Shown in pieces: positions 16,343-25,234 of a stretch of 64,000 nucleotides of DNA. The stretch lies in the NCBI GenBank assembly GCA_903917565.1, contig CAIXBB010000001.1:62001-126000 (forward strand), in the 5' to 3' direction. The translations under genes were made by a program, and so were the position numbers. Source of the DNA: an uncultured cyanobacterium. GTDB lineage: Bacteria; Cyanobacteriota; Cyanobacteriia; PCC-6307; Cyanobiaceae. The notes beneath the pieces are model-generated. The model saw only the letters and a program-made list of their open reading frames with translations. It did no database searches and had not been told where the DNA came from. Every line of letters starts with the position of its first letter. The first letter of the stretch is position 1.

Positions 16343-17412
16343 GTCTGCCGACGCTCCCGCTTCCAGGGATCGAGGATGTCATGGATCAGCAGATCCCGCA
16401 GCAGCACCTGCAGACACACGGCCAGGGGCAGGGCCAGCAACAGGCCGAGCGGGCCGAACAGCAGGGTGAACAGGAGCTGGGCGGTGAGGGTCAGGCCCGG
16501 CAGCAGCCGCAGCTGATGGTGCATCACCGACGGGGTGATGACGTAGCTCTCGAGATTCTGGATCAGGACGTACACCAGCAGCACGGCGAGGGCCTTCCAG
16601 GGGGCATCCAGGAGCGCCACCGACATCGGGAAGATCGTGCTCAGCGTCGGTCCCACATTGGGGATGATGTTGAGCAGGCCGGCCAGCAGGGCGTTGGCCG
16701 CCACCAGCTTCACGCCCAGCAGGGACAGGCCGATGGCCGCCAGCAGGCCCACGCAGACCGAACTGATCAGCACCCCCACCATCCAGCTGCTGAGCGCTGT
16801 GCCGCAGGCCACCAGCACCTGGCGCAGCCGCCGCCGGTAGAAGGAGGGTGCCAGCAGCAGCAGGGCCTCCCGGTATCCGGTGGGCTGGGCCGCCACCATC
16901 AGGCTGACGGCCAGCACGAAGAGGATCTGGAGCAGGCCGGCGCCGAGATTCCCGGCCACGCCTACCAGGCCGATCGCCCCACCGCCGAGCCGACCCAGCA
17001 GGTCAGGGGGCAGGGTGGCGGGAATCGAGAGGGTGGATTTCAGCCAGTCGAGGTTGCCGTCCCTGCGGCCGTAAAGCATCTGTGACGCACCCTCGAGGGA
17101 ATGGCGCAGGAGCTTCAGCAGCTCCTCCCAGGCCCGCGGCACCTGCAGGACCAGTTCGCGGAACTCCGCGATGAAGGGGGGGATCACGACCGTGGCGATG
17201 ATCAACACCAGCAGCGTCACCAGCAGCAGGGCCAGCAGCAGGGCGATGGGCCTGGCCACACCGATCCGTTCCCGGATGGCGCCCACCAGGGTGCAGAGGG
17301 CCATGGCGAGCACCACGGCGGCGAACAGGAGAATCAGGGCGTCACGCAGGCTCCAGAGCAGAACGAGCGCCGCCAGCAGGGCGAGCAGGCCCAGCCACTG
17401 GCCGAATCTCAA
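16339..17412 (-). CDS. AI-2E family (PerM-like) membrane protein, paralogue 2
   Basis: The 357-residue membrane protein has the same topology as its downstream neighbour, with the signature [20 protein letters not shown]. Both share [20 protein letters not shown]-type N-terminal spans and the [10 protein letters not shown] linker (FYRRRMEELL in the other), so they are tandem duplicates that have diverged. The start appears to be TTG at 17412 overlapping the psb28 stop as TTGA. The transported substrate is unknown. Confidence 0.87.
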   Translation of the reverse strand: MRFGQWLGLLALLAALVLLWSLRDALILLFAAVVLAMALCTLVGAIRERIGVARPIALLLALLLVTLLVLIIATVVIPPFIAEFRELVLQVPRAWEELLKLLRHSLEGASQMLYGRRDGNLDWLKSTLSIPATLPPDLLGRLGGGAIGLVGVAGNLGAGLLQILFVLAVSLMVAAQPTGYREALLLLAPSFYRRRLRQVLVACGTALSSWMVGVLISSVCVGLLAAIGLSLLGVKLVAANALLAGLLNIIPNVGPTLSTIFPMSVALLDAPWKALAVLLVYVLIQNLESYVITPSVMHHQLRLLPGLTLTAQLLFTLLFGPLGLLLALPLAVCLQVLLRDLLIHDILDPWKRERRQT

Positions 17413-17783
17413 ACCTCCTCCTGGCCCTCCTCGGCCGGCTCATCGCCCTGGCCGGCAAATCCGAGGCCGTGGCCGTCGGCATAGCGCTGGGCGAAGCGCA
17501 TGAAGCGCTCGAAATCGGCGGTGCTCTTCCAGGTGTAGGTCGCTTCCAGGGCGCTGGCCTTGCCATTCACGAAGCGGGCCTTCACCTCGCGGGTGACCAT
17601 CTCGCCCTCTTCGTCGAGCATGAACATGCCGGTGATGTCACCCACCGCCTGGGGGGCCAGGGCCTCGGGCTCCTCGAACACGAAGGTGGCCTGGCCGGTT
17701 CGACCATCCCGTGATCGGGTCAGGCGGATGTCGGGCACGACCGTCTCGTCCACCCCGCGGAAGAACTGAATGGCGGCGGCCAT
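17409..17783 (-). CDS. psb28: Photosystem II assembly factor Psb28
   Basis: Psb28 binds the cytoplasmic face of PSII assembly intermediates (RC47) and protects them during biogenesis and repair. The 124-residue protein starts [20 protein letters not shown] and continues [34 protein letters not shown] and [20 protein letters not shown], all typical. It has an extra acidic tail ([11 protein letters not shown]). ATG 17783 is chosen because it gives the normal start. It is divergent from gun4 with 119 bases between. The two AI-2E permeases follow in the same operon. Confidence 0.95.
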   Translation of the reverse strand: MAAAIQFFRGVDETVVPDIRLTRSRDGRTGQATFVFEEPEALAPQAVGDITGMFMLDEEGEMVTREVKARFVNGKASALEATYTWKSTADFERFMRFAQRYADGHGLGFAGQGDEPAEEGQEEV

Positions 17784-17902
17784 GGCACTCGCTGAAAATG
17801 GGACTTTAGGCAGACCCTGTCCCCGATCCCCCTTCAACCAGTGCCGATCGGCCCTGACATAGTGGGACCCACCATGCTGCCTTTCCGGCTGGTCGTCTGC
17901 CC

Positions 17903-18649
17903 ATGCTCTCCGGTCCTCCGGTTTCCAGCACCGTCGATGCCGAACAGCTGCTGGATCGTTTCCTCGCCGGCTCGGCCCGTCAGCGCCGCAGTCTCCTGGG
18001 CACTCTTGAGCAGGCCGGCCCCGGCCTGTTGGATCGCATCCCGGACCGGCTCGACCAGCTGGATGCCACCGGGGACGACTGGGCCGCCGGCCATCTGATC
18101 CAGCTGCTGCTGGCCTGCGGTGACGCTGCTCGGCAGGAGGCCTGGCTGGCACGCCATCCCGTTGGCTGGCTCGCCGTCGGCAGCGTCGCCGGACTCGACT
18201 ACGCCCCGCTGCAGCGCCACCTGATGCGGCAGGCCTTCGAGGAGGCCGATCGCCTCACCAGCGAGCACCTGCGCCAGCTGGCGGGAGAGCCGGCCGTGCG
18301 GCGGGGCTACGTCTATTACAGCGAGGCCGCGTCCATCCCTGGCATCGACCTCACCAGCCTTGACCGCCTCTGGTGCTGCTATTCCCAGGGGCGCTTCGGC
18401 TTTTCTGTCCAGGCCCGCCTGCTGCAGGTGTGTCAGGGGCAGTGGGATCGGCTCTGGCCCAGGCTCGCGTGGAAAAGTGAAGGCACCTGGACCCGCTACC
18501 CGGGCTCCTTCCAGTGGACGCTCGACGCGCCCGAGGGCCACATGCCCCTGGTCAACCAGCTGCGGGGTGTGCGGTTGATGGACGCGCTTCTGCAACATCC
18601 CGCCATCCAGGCGCGTCTGGGGGAGGCGCCGGCAGGGCGCGCGCGTTAG
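17903..18649 (+). CDS. gun4: Tetrapyrrole-binding regulator GUN4
   Basis: GUN4 binds protoporphyrin IX and Mg-protoporphyrin and stimulates Mg-chelatase, the entry to chlorophyll synthesis. The protein has 248 residues. Residues ~1-90 form the helical N-terminal domain. Residues ~95-225 form the GUN4 core, with [20 protein letters not shown], the turn around [20 protein letters not shown] and [12 protein letters not shown]. The length is close to the Synechocystis protein. It starts at the ATG at 17903, divergent from psb28, and may share a regulatory region with it. Confidence 0.94.
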   Translation: MLSGPPVSSTVDAEQLLDRFLAGSARQRRSLLGTLEQAGPGLLDRIPDRLDQLDATGDDWAAGHLIQLLLACGDAARQEAWLARHPVGWLAVGSVAGLDYAPLQRHLMRQAFEEADRLTSEHLRQLAGEPAVRRGYVYYSEAASIPGIDLTSLDRLWCCYSQGRFGFSVQARLLQVCQGQWDRLWPRLAWKSEGTWTRYPGSFQWTLDAPEGHMPLVNQLRGVRLMDALLQHPAIQARLGEAPAGRAR

Positions 18650-18681
18650 GTTCAATCAAGGCGAATGGGAACTCCTGCTTC

Positions 18682-19107
18682 ATGCAGCTCCGCTGGGCCG
18701 ACTACATCACCCCCTCCACCCTGCAGCTGGCTCCGCTGGTGGAGTTGCTGCTCGAACCCATCGGCTGCGCCCTCCGCCAGGCGGAGCTGCAACTGGGTCT
18801 GCAGGAGGCCCTGGTCAATGCCGTGCGTCACGGCAATGGTTGCGATCCCGGCAAGTGCCTGAGGGTGCGCCGGATCGTCACCCCCCGCTGGGTGGTCTGG
18901 CAGGTGCAGGACGAAGGCCCCGGACTGCCGCCCCATGCGCGCCAGAGCAGCCTGCCCTGCCAGGAGGATGCCCCTTCCGGCAGGGGCCTGTTTCTCATCC
19001 ATCACTGTTTTGATGACGTGCGCTGGAGTGGTCGGGGCAACCGACTGCAGCTGGCGGCACGGAGGTCGGTGGTCAGCGGCCGTGGGCAGGACAGCCCGGA
19101 TCGCTGA
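18682..19107 (+). CDS. RsbW-like anti-sigma-type ATP-binding protein
   Basis: The 141-residue protein is a stand-alone GHKL ATPase domain. It has an N-box ELQLGLQEALVNAVRHGN (E42, N52), a G1 box DEGPGL (77-82) and a G2-like GRGLFLI (100-106). There is no histidine phosphotransfer domain, so it resembles the RsbW/SpoIIAB serine kinases that control sigma factors through anti-anti-sigma partners. It begins 32 bases after gun4. No STAS-domain partner is visible in the window. The 3' end overlaps the convergent gene at 19073 by 35 bases. Confidence 0.82.
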   Translation: MQLRWADYITPSTLQLAPLVELLLEPIGCALRQAELQLGLQEALVNAVRHGNGCDPGKCLRVRRIVTPRWVVWQVQDEGPGLPPHARQSSLPCQEDAPSGRGLFLIHHCFDDVRWSGRGNRLQLAARRSVVSGRGQDSPDR

Positions 19108-19435
19108 TCTCGGCCCGCAGCCAGGCCTGGGCATTTTCCAGCAGGGCGATGGCGCTCCGCCGACCCTCGGTGGTCGCACTGGCGGCCGGATCATCGGCGG
19201 CGAGAAGTTGCACCAGGGCCGCCGCCACCTGTTCGGCGGCCCGCCGGGAGCGCTGGCGCTTGAGGGCATGCCAGTCCCGGTCGCCGATGCTGAGCTGGCG
19301 ATGCAGGCGTTCGGCCAGGGGCAAGGCCTCGGCGGGCCACGATCGATGCGACGCCACTGAAGTGCTGGACGGGGAAGCCGTTTCGGTTGGCACGTTGGTG
19401 GCTTCCACTGGACGATCGGGCCGGAGTGGTCCCAT
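19073..19435 (-). CDS. Conserved cyanobacterial hypothetical protein (DUF6439-like)
   Basis: The protein has up to 120 residues. The first ~33 are low in structure; the rest is helical. AEALPLAERLHRQLSIGDRD is followed by WHALKRQRSRRAAEQVAAAL and a C-terminus DPGCPAHGR. The helical part looks like a small cyanobacteria-specific family that I tentatively equate with DUF6439. A later start is possible. It is convergent with the RsbW-like gene and divergent from the next small gene. Confidence 0.55.
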   Translation of the reverse strand: MGPLRPDRPVEATNVPTETASPSSTSVASHRSWPAEALPLAERLHRQLSIGDRDWHALKRQRSRRAAEQVAAALVQLLAADDPAASATTEGRRSAIALLENAQAWLRAEISDPGCPAHGR

Positions 19436-19473
19436 CCTGTCGTTTCAGGCTTCGTCCTGTCGCTCGCGTCTCC

Positions 19474-19743
19474 ATGAGCCCTCTCCAGCGCCCCCGTCGC
19501 TCCCCGTCACCGGGACTGCTGCACCAGCTGGCGGCGGTGCTCAGCCTGGCCGGCCGCCCGGGGAGCGTCTCCCCCAGTGGCGTGACCCTGCGGCGGCGGC
19601 GGCAGAAGCTGGAGCTGGCCCAGCGGCTGCTGGATCCCCTTCCCGAAGCCCTGCTGCCGAGCACCCGGCACGGCGATCGGTTCTGGTCGGTCCTGCGTTG
19701 GGGGGGACTGGGGCTGCTGCTGGCCTGGCTGCTGCGTCCCTGA
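19474..19743 (+). CDS. Small hypothetical protein with C-terminal membrane anchor
   Basis: The protein has 89 residues, basic, with RRRRQKLELAQRLLDPLP in the middle and one hydrophobic segment at the end (WGGLGLLLAWLL). This suggests a tail-anchored membrane protein. It stops one base before the stop of the convergent glutamine-synthetase-like gene. It has no family I recognise. Codon use matches the neighbours, but at this GC content an open frame of this size needs homologues to be certain. Confidence 0.5.
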   Translation: MSPLQRPRRSPSPGLLHQLAAVLSLAGRPGSVSPSGVTLRRRRQKLELAQRLLDPLPEALLPSTRHGDRFWSVLRWGGLGLLLAWLLRP

Positions 19744-19744
19744 T

Positions 19745-21091
19745 TCAGGCCATGGGGTCGCTGCCGAACTCGTGGGGATGGGGCCTGTGCTCCAGCTCCT
19801 CCACCTCGTGGCGTTTCAGGGCGATCCAATCATCAACCAGTTCCTGGCTGAAGACGCCACCGGCCAGGAGGTAGTCATGGTCGTTGGCCAGGGCCGCCAG
19901 GGATCCGCCCAGGTCGGTGGGCAGGGTGGCGCCATGGGACCCGCCGCAACCTGCGGGGGTGGGCTCCTGATCGCTGGGGGATCCGGGATCGCTCTGGCGC
20001 CGCAGGCCATCGAGGCCGGCCATCAGCATGCCCGCAAAGGCCAGGTAGGGATTGGCCAGCCCATCCGCCTGACGCAGCACCAGCCGCCGCTTGCCGGGGT
20101 CGCTGCCGCCGGCGGGAATACCGATCACTGTGGAGGGATCGTTCCTGGCGTAGGTGAGGCGGGTCGGGGCCTCGGGGCCGCTCCTCAGGCGCCGGTAGCT
20201 GTTGGTGCCCGGGTTGGTGAAGGCGGCCAGGGAGGGGCCGTGCCGCAGCAATCCCCCCAGGTACCAGCGGGCGGTCTGGGACAGGTCGCCGTAGGTGCCT
20301 TCCCCACAGAACAGGGGCTGGCCGGCCCTCCAGAGGCTCTGGTGCACCGCCAGGCCGGCGCAGGTGCGCTCCAGGGTGGGCCTGGGCAGGACGCTGGCAC
20401 GCCAGCCGTGGCGCCGGGCCACATTTCGCACCACGTAGCGGCTGACCATCAGGGCGTCGGCGGCCCGCAGCGGATCGCTGTTCCCGAGGGTCAGATGGTG
20501 CAGGGGTCCCGGCGGCGCCGGCTGGGACAGGCGGGCCCGGAGACCGAGGGCCGCCAGGGTGAGCAGCAGCTCGTCCTGGAGCGCTTCCGGAACCTCCGCG
20601 CCGATCCCGACCCGGCAGCCACAGCCCTGGGCATCGGAGTGGGCGACCAGTTCTTCAAACAGGAAGACGTCTTGCTGGGCTCCGAAACGGGCGCCATCCG
20701 CCAGACCGCTGCTGGCCAGCTGGCCCAGGGCGCGGGCGGCCAGGGAGCGGGGGCAATGGCGGAACCTCGCTCCGGCCTCCGCCGGCGCCTGGAACGCGGC
20801 GATCAGGCTGAGGCTTCTGGGGGTGAGGAATGGGTCGATCCAGGCGGTCGTGGGGTCCGGATGGAGGATCAGGCCTCCGGGGGGTGTCGCTGTTCCCCAG
20901 GGCACCGTTCCCCATGGCTCGGTGTCGAGCCGGTCGAGGTGAAGGCCCCCCTCAAAGGCCCCATCGCCGAACTGGTGCGCGCCCAGGCCGATCGAATGCC
21001 AGCGCCCCTCCAGGTCACTCACCTTGAGGTCGATGCGCTCGATGCCGTCCTCCGTGAGTCGACGCAGGACGTCCTGGGCGGAGGTGGTCAT
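19745..21091 (-). CDS. Glutamine synthetase-like protein, probably catalytically inactive
   Basis: The 448-residue protein clearly has the GlnA fold. It shows the N-terminal beta-grasp (IERIDLKVSDLEGRWHSIGL), DPTTAWIDPFLTPRSLSLI, RYVVRNVARRHGW, VHQSLWRAGQPLF, AFTNPGTNSYRRL and ANPYLAFAGMLMAGLDGL. Key residues have changed. PEPEFF reads AQQDVF (139-144). The AGQ-x-E region reads LTLGNSDP (~200-207). The phosphate-binding Arg of NRSA-x-RIP is gone (RNDPSTVIGIP). The metal Glu of LEFR is Val (LVLR, ~337-340). His250 remains. Glutamate-ammonia ligation is unlikely, so a regulatory or other role is inferred. It is divergent from apcF (162 bases). Confidence 0.85.
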   Translation of the reverse strand: MTTSAQDVLRRLTEDGIERIDLKVSDLEGRWHSIGLGAHQFGDGAFEGGLHLDRLDTEPWGTVPWGTATPPGGLILHPDPTTAWIDPFLTPRSLSLIAAFQAPAEAGARFRHCPRSLAARALGQLASSGLADGARFGAQQDVFLFEELVAHSDAQGCGCRVGIGAEVPEALQDELLLTLAALGLRARLSQPAPPGPLHHLTLGNSDPLRAADALMVSRYVVRNVARRHGWRASVLPRPTLERTCAGLAVHQSLWRAGQPLFCGEGTYGDLSQTARWYLGGLLRHGPSLAAFTNPGTNSYRRLRSGPEAPTRLTYARNDPSTVIGIPAGGSDPGKRRLVLRQADGLANPYLAFAGMLMAGLDGLRRQSDPGSPSDQEPTPAGCGGSHGATLPTDLGGSLAALANDHDYLLAGGVFSQELVDDWIALKRHEVEELEHRPHPHEFGSDPMA

Positions 21092-21253
21092 GGCGGGGGG
21101 CTGGTGGGAAGGCTGCCGCCACGATGGTGCCCCCCCGCGCGCCGGTGGCCGCGTAACCGTTTCTGTCAGATTCCCCAGAACCAGCCGCAGCACAGGAATC
21201 TGGCGGATAGCGAGTGCTACGTTCCGCTGCAGGTGCGTCGATCCGTTTCGTCC

Positions 21254-21772
21254 ATGCGAGATGCCATCACCGGTCTGATCGGTCGCTACGACCAGCTGGG
21301 CCGCTATTTCGATCGCTCCGCGATCGATCGGATTGATGCCTATTACGGCCAGGCGGAGTTGCGACTCGCCGCCGTCGAACTGATCAATCGGGAAGCGGCT
21401 GTCATCGTGCGCGAGGCCGCCCAGCGCCTCTGGCTTGAAGACCCCGAGCTGCTCCTTCCCGGAGGCAACGCTTACACGACCAGGCGTCTGGCGGCCTGCC
21501 TGCGGGACATGGATTACTTCCTGCGCTACGCCAGCTACGCCCTGGTGGCCGATGATTTCACGATCCTCGACGAGCGCGTCCTCAACGGCCTGGACGACAC
21601 CTACAAGAGCCTGGGGGTTCCCACAGGACCCACCGTCCGCAGCATCGCCCTGCTCGGGGAGGTGATCGCCGAGATGCTGGCCGATGCTGGCCTGGTGGAC
21701 ACCGGCCTCGTGCGGGCCCCCTTCGAGCACCTCTGCCGCGGCCTCTCCTCCAGCAACGTCCGCGCCCGCTGA
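21254..21772 (+). CDS. apcF: Allophycocyanin beta-18 core subunit
   Basis: ApcF replaces one beta subunit in the terminal-emitter trimer of the phycobilisome core, next to the linker-emitter ApcE. The 172-residue protein begins MRDAITGLIGRYDQLGRYFD and contains GGNAYTTRRLAACLRDMDYF. Cys82 would carry phycocyanobilin and Asn72 is the usual methylated residue. The order MRDA and the absence of the ApcB-specific N-terminus favour ApcF over ApcB. ATG 21254 gives the normal N-terminus. It stands alone, as is usual for apcF. Confidence 0.93.
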   Translation: MRDAITGLIGRYDQLGRYFDRSAIDRIDAYYGQAELRLAAVELINREAAVIVREAAQRLWLEDPELLLPGGNAYTTRRLAACLRDMDYFLRYASYALVADDFTILDERVLNGLDDTYKSLGVPTGPTVRSIALLGEVIAEMLADAGLVDTGLVRAPFEHLCRGLSSSNVRAR

Positions 21773-21819
21773 GGCGGCGGTTCCCTAATCTCAGAACACT
21801 TCTGCCGCTCCGCCAGGTC

Positions 21820-23013
21820 TTGCCTCTTCTCCCAGTGCCTCCATCCGTCAGCAGCACCCACAGGCTCGCTCTGGATCCCATCGCCACCCCTGAACGGCTG
21901 CTGCTGGGTCCTGGCCCTTCCAATGCCCACCCCACGGTGCTCCAGGCCCTGGCCCGGATGCCGATCGGCCACCTGGATCCCCTCTACATCGAACTGATGG
22001 GTGAGGTGCAGGAGCTGCTGCGCTACGCCTGGCAGACCGACAACCGGCTGACCATTCCGATGAGCGGCACCGGCAGCGCCGCCATGGAAGCGACCCTGGC
22101 CAACACCATCGAGCCCGGCGACAAGGTGCTGGTGGCGGTGATGGGCTATTTCGGCCAGCGGCTGGTGGACATGGCCGGCCGGTACCGGGCCGACGTCGTC
22201 AGCATCGAACGGCCCTGGGGAGAGGCCTTCGATCTTGCCCAACTCGAGGCCGCCCTGATCGCCCACAAGCCCGCCATCCTGGCGATGGTGCATGCCGAAA
22301 CCTCCACCGGCGTGTGTCAGCCGATGGAGGGAATCGGCGAACTCTGCAGGCGGCACGACTGCCTGCTGCTGCTTGACACGGTCACCTCCCTGGGGGCGGT
22401 GCCGTTGCACATTGATGCCTGGCAGGTGGACCTGTCCTACAGCTGCAGCCAGAAGGGGCTCAGCTGCCCCCCCGGTCTGGGCCCCTTCACCATGGGTCCG
22501 AGGGCCGAGGCCAAGCTGGCGGCCCGCAGTGGCAAGGTGCCCAACTGGTACCTCGATGTGTCCCTGCTCAATAAGTACTGGGGCAGCGACCGGGTGTACC
22601 ACCACACCGCACCGGTGAATATGAACTTCGGGATGCGCGAAGCCCTGCGGCTCCTGGCCGAGGAGGGACTGGAGGCTGCCTGGGCCCGCCATCGCCGCAA
22701 TGCCGAGCGGCTCTGGGCCGGCCTGGAGCGGCTGGGCCTGGACCTTCACGTCAGCGAGCCCCTGCGTCTGCCCACCCTCACCACCGTTCGCATCCCCGAG
22801 GGGGTGGACGGCAAGGCCTTCAGCCTTCACCTGCTCGATCGTTTCGGCATCGAGGTGGGTGGTGGGCTCGGGGATCTGGCCGGCAAGGTGTGGCGCATCG
22901 GCCTGATGGGTTACAACAGCACCCCGGAGAATGTCGATCGACTGCTCGACATCTTCGAGCGCGAACTGCCCGCCTTCCGGCCCCCTGCGGCCGTGGCCGC
23001 TGCCATCGCCTGA
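21820..23013 (+). CDS. Serine-pyruvate / alanine-glyoxylate aminotransferase family protein
   Basis: This class V PLP aminotransferase has up to 397 residues. It shows LLLGPGPSNAHPTVLQALAR at the N-terminus, SGTGSAAMEATLAN, HAETSTGVCQPMEGI, DTVTSLGAVPLHIDAW, and the PLP lysine in YSCSQKGLSCPPGL. In cyanobacteria this enzyme handles photorespiratory glyoxylate (serine or alanine to glyoxylate), making glycine. The start may be TTG 21820 or GTG 21835; no ATG precedes the conserved region. It ends one base before the stop of convergent tadA. Confidence 0.9.
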   Translation: MPLLPVPPSVSSTHRLALDPIATPERLLLGPGPSNAHPTVLQALARMPIGHLDPLYIELMGEVQELLRYAWQTDNRLTIPMSGTGSAAMEATLANTIEPGDKVLVAVMGYFGQRLVDMAGRYRADVVSIERPWGEAFDLAQLEAALIAHKPAILAMVHAETSTGVCQPMEGIGELCRRHDCLLLLDTVTSLGAVPLHIDAWQVDLSYSCSQKGLSCPPGLGPFTMGPRAEAKLAARSGKVPNWYLDVSLLNKYWGSDRVYHHTAPVNMNFGMREALRLLAEEGLEAAWARHRRNAERLWAGLERLGLDLHVSEPLRLPTLTTVRIPEGVDGKAFSLHLLDRFGIEVGGGLGDLAGKVWRIGLMGYNSTPENVDRLLDIFERELPAFRPPAAVAAAIA

Positions 23014-23014
23014 T

Positions 23015-23509
23015 TCAGGCTTCCGTTGCGCCGTTCCCCTGGCGGGCCAGGCGCCGGAGTCGGAACCAATCCTCCAGTTGCTCCCCGGCCCGCTCGCCCC
23101 GCACCCCACCCTTCACCACCATGTGGTGGTGGGCGCTCGCGTGGCTGGCGAGATTCAGGCTGCCGCCGAGGGCGCCGCGCTTGGGATCAGGGGCGGCGTA
23201 GATCACCGTGCCCACCCGCGCCTGGATCAGGGCACCGGCGCACATGGGACAGGGCTCGAGGGTCACCAGCAGGGTGCAGCCGTTGAAGCGCCAGTCGCCC
23301 CGTGCTGCCGCGGCCTGGCGCAGGGCGAGCAGTTCGGCGTGCCCCAGGGGGTCCGCCCGCCGGTGGCGCCGGTTGCTGCCCCAGCCCACGCAGCGACCCG
23401 CCTCATCCAGTAACGCCGCCGCCACGGGAATCTCCCCCCGGGCCCCGGCCAGCTCGGACAGCCGCAGGAGCCGGTCCATCCACAGCAGGCTGACAGCGTC
23501 ACTCACCAT
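23015..23509 (-). CDS. tadA: tRNA(Arg) A34 adenosine deaminase
   Basis: TadA deaminates the wobble adenosine of tRNA-Arg(ACG) to inosine. The 164-residue protein has the zinc-binding residues His57 and the catalytic Glu59 (GHAEL), plus Cys87 and Cys90 (PCPMC), followed by CAGALIQARVGTVIYAAPDP and GGVRGERAGEQL. The length and motif order are standard. It diverges from the decarboxylase gene with only 26 bases between the starts. Confidence 0.95.
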   Translation of the reverse strand: MVSDAVSLLWMDRLLRLSELAGARGEIPVAAALLDEAGRCVGWGSNRRHRRADPLGHAELLALRQAAAARGDWRFNGCTLLVTLEPCPMCAGALIQARVGTVIYAAPDPKRGALGGSLNLASHASAHHHMVVKGGVRGERAGEQLEDWFRLRRLARQGNGATEA

Positions 23510-23535
23510 ATCCTGCTTCTAGCCATCCCTCCGCC

Positions 23536-25008
23536 ATGGCAACCGGCAGAATGCCGAGACCCCCACAGTCGCCGTTGGCCAGCGTCCCCCCCGCCCACCG
23601 GCCATCGCCGTCCCCCCGGGACTTCGGGTCCTTCCCGGATCCCTTTCAGGTGGACCCTGGCCTGGAGGACGTCTTGCAGCAGGCGACCGTTCTGCTCTGC
23701 CGCTGGCTGGGCCAGGCCGGCCATGGCACCCCCCTGCCCGGATTGAGCGTGCTGCCGGCGGTGGAACCGGAGGCTGCAGGGCTCAGCAGCGACAGGCTTC
23801 TGGCCGATCTCCAGCTGGTGATGGAAGGGGCCTACAACCCCAACCACCCCGGCGCCCTGGCCCATCTCGATCCGCCGCCCCTGTCGGCCTCGATCGTGGC
23901 CGACCTGATCTGCGCCGGACTCAACAACAACCTCCTGGCCGAAGAGCTCTCCCCCAGCCTCAGCCGTCTTGAGCGGGCCCTGTGCGCCTGGATCGCCGGC
24001 CAGCTTGGCCTGCCCGACGGTGCCGGGGGCGTGGCCGCCAGCGGCGGCAGCCTCAGCAACCTGATGGCCCTGGTCACCGCCCGCCATCGCCGGGGTCTGG
24101 CCTGCCGGGGGGAGGCGGTGGTGCTGTGCAGTGAGGAGGCCCACGTGTCGCTGAAAAAGGCCACCGCCGTGATGGGTCTGCCGGCAGAGGCCCTGGTGCA
24201 GCTCCCGGTGACCGCCGCCGGCAGCCTCGAACCCCTGGCCCTCGAGGAGCGGCTGGTGCGGCTCGACCGGGCCGGTACCCCGGTGATCGCCGTGGTGGCC
24301 ACCTCCGGAACGACAGTGCGTGGTGCCCTGGATCCCCTGGAGCCCATCGCGGCGCTTTGTCGGCGCTATGGCCACTGGCTCCACGTCGATGGGGCGATCG
24401 GTGCGATCTTCGCCTTCAGCGAACGATTCCGTCCCCGGCTCGCCGGTCTGGGGCTGGCCGATTCGATCACGGTCAACCCCCAGAAGCTGCTCGGCATCAC
24501 CAAGACCTCCTCCCTGCTTCTGCTGGCGGATCCGCTCCACCTGCAGCGGGCCTTTGCCACCGGACTGCCCTACATGGAACCCAGCTGGGGCGGCGGCCAC
24601 CAGGGGGAGGCGGGGCTGCAGGGCACCAGGCCAGGGGAGATCCTCAAGCTCTGGCTGGGACTGCGCCAGCTTGGCCTCGACGGCGTCGCCGCCCTCATCG
24701 AAGCGGCTGTCCAGCGCCGCACCCAACTGGAGCAGCGGCTGCGGGCCGTCGGCGGCCTGACCCTCTGCAGTGGCCCCCTGCACCTGCTCGCCTTCCGCCC
24801 CGATGGCTGCGAAGGCCCAGAGGCGGAACGCTGGAGCGCCGCCACCCGGTCGGCCCTGCTGGCTGAGCAGCTGATGCTTTCGCGCCCCGTCTACCGGGGA
24901 CATCACCATCTCAAGGCCGTGCTGGGCAACCCGCACACGCTCCCTCACCACCTGGAGCGGCTGAGCCTGGTGGTGCAGCGAAGCCTGGCGGAGCCCACCA
25001 ATGGTTGA
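23536..25008 (+). CDS. PLP-dependent group II amino acid decarboxylase
   Basis: The 490-residue protein belongs to the glutamate/aromatic/diaminobutyrate decarboxylase family. It shows HPGALAHLDPPPLSASIVAD, ASGGSLSNLMAL, the PLP-stacking region EEAHVSLKKA, HVDGAIGAIFAF, and the Schiff-base lysine in NPQKLLGITKTSSLLL. NPQK replaces the more usual DPHK and the Asp-Ala pair reads VDGA, marking a divergent subgroup. The substrate could be 2,4-diaminobutyrate, an aromatic amino acid or aspartate. The last 8 bases overlap the next small gene. Confidence 0.85.
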   Translation: MATGRMPRPPQSPLASVPPAHRPSPSPRDFGSFPDPFQVDPGLEDVLQQATVLLCRWLGQAGHGTPLPGLSVLPAVEPEAAGLSSDRLLADLQLVMEGAYNPNHPGALAHLDPPPLSASIVADLICAGLNNNLLAEELSPSLSRLERALCAWIAGQLGLPDGAGGVAASGGSLSNLMALVTARHRRGLACRGEAVVLCSEEAHVSLKKATAVMGLPAEALVQLPVTAAGSLEPLALEERLVRLDRAGTPVIAVVATSGTTVRGALDPLEPIAALCRRYGHWLHVDGAIGAIFAFSERFRPRLAGLGLADSITVNPQKLLGITKTSSLLLLADPLHLQRAFATGLPYMEPSWGGGHQGEAGLQGTRPGEILKLWLGLRQLGLDGVAALIEAAVQRRTQLEQRLRAVGGLTLCSGPLHLLAFRPDGCEGPEAERWSAATRSALLAEQLMLSRPVYRGHHHLKAVLGNPHTLPHHLERLSLVVQRSLAEPTNG

Positions 25009-25234
25009 ACCGACTGCGGATCCGATCCCACCGAAGCCCCCGCTGAAGGATCCCCGCGGCAGGTGGGTGGCGATCCTCACCGGTGCCCTCTCGATCCTGA
25101 TCGGGGTGGCCTACCTGGTGCTGATCACGGTACTGGATTCCCGCGGCCCCCTCCAGCCGCCCCCCCCCGAGGCCCTGGGCGGGGCGGCAGCCGCCGTCTC
25201 TGGCGTTGCTGCAGAGGCTCCACCACCCGGTTGA
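25001..25234 (+). CDS. Small single-span membrane protein
   Basis: The protein has 77 residues. It has a Pro-rich N-terminus (ADPIPPKPPLKDPRGRW), one membrane helix (~22-45, VAILTGALSILIGVAYLVLI), then a Pro/Ala-rich tail. It overlaps the decarboxylase end by 8 bases, supporting translational coupling. The last 110 bases lie opposite the 3' end of the GTPase gene at 25125, an unusually long convergent overlap. The low-complexity tail may include read-through sequence. Similar short proteins occur near this position in related genomes, without assigned function. Confidence 0.6.
   Translation: MVEPTADPIPPKPPLKDPRGRWVAILTGALSILIGVAYLVLITVLDSRGPLQPPPPEALGGAAAAVSGVAAEAPPPG

Noticed and set aside
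15335-17412. AI-2E permeases as evidence for quorum sensing
   Set aside because: The family name reflects one member; most are transporters of other solutes, and no luxS or Lsr gene is seen in the window.
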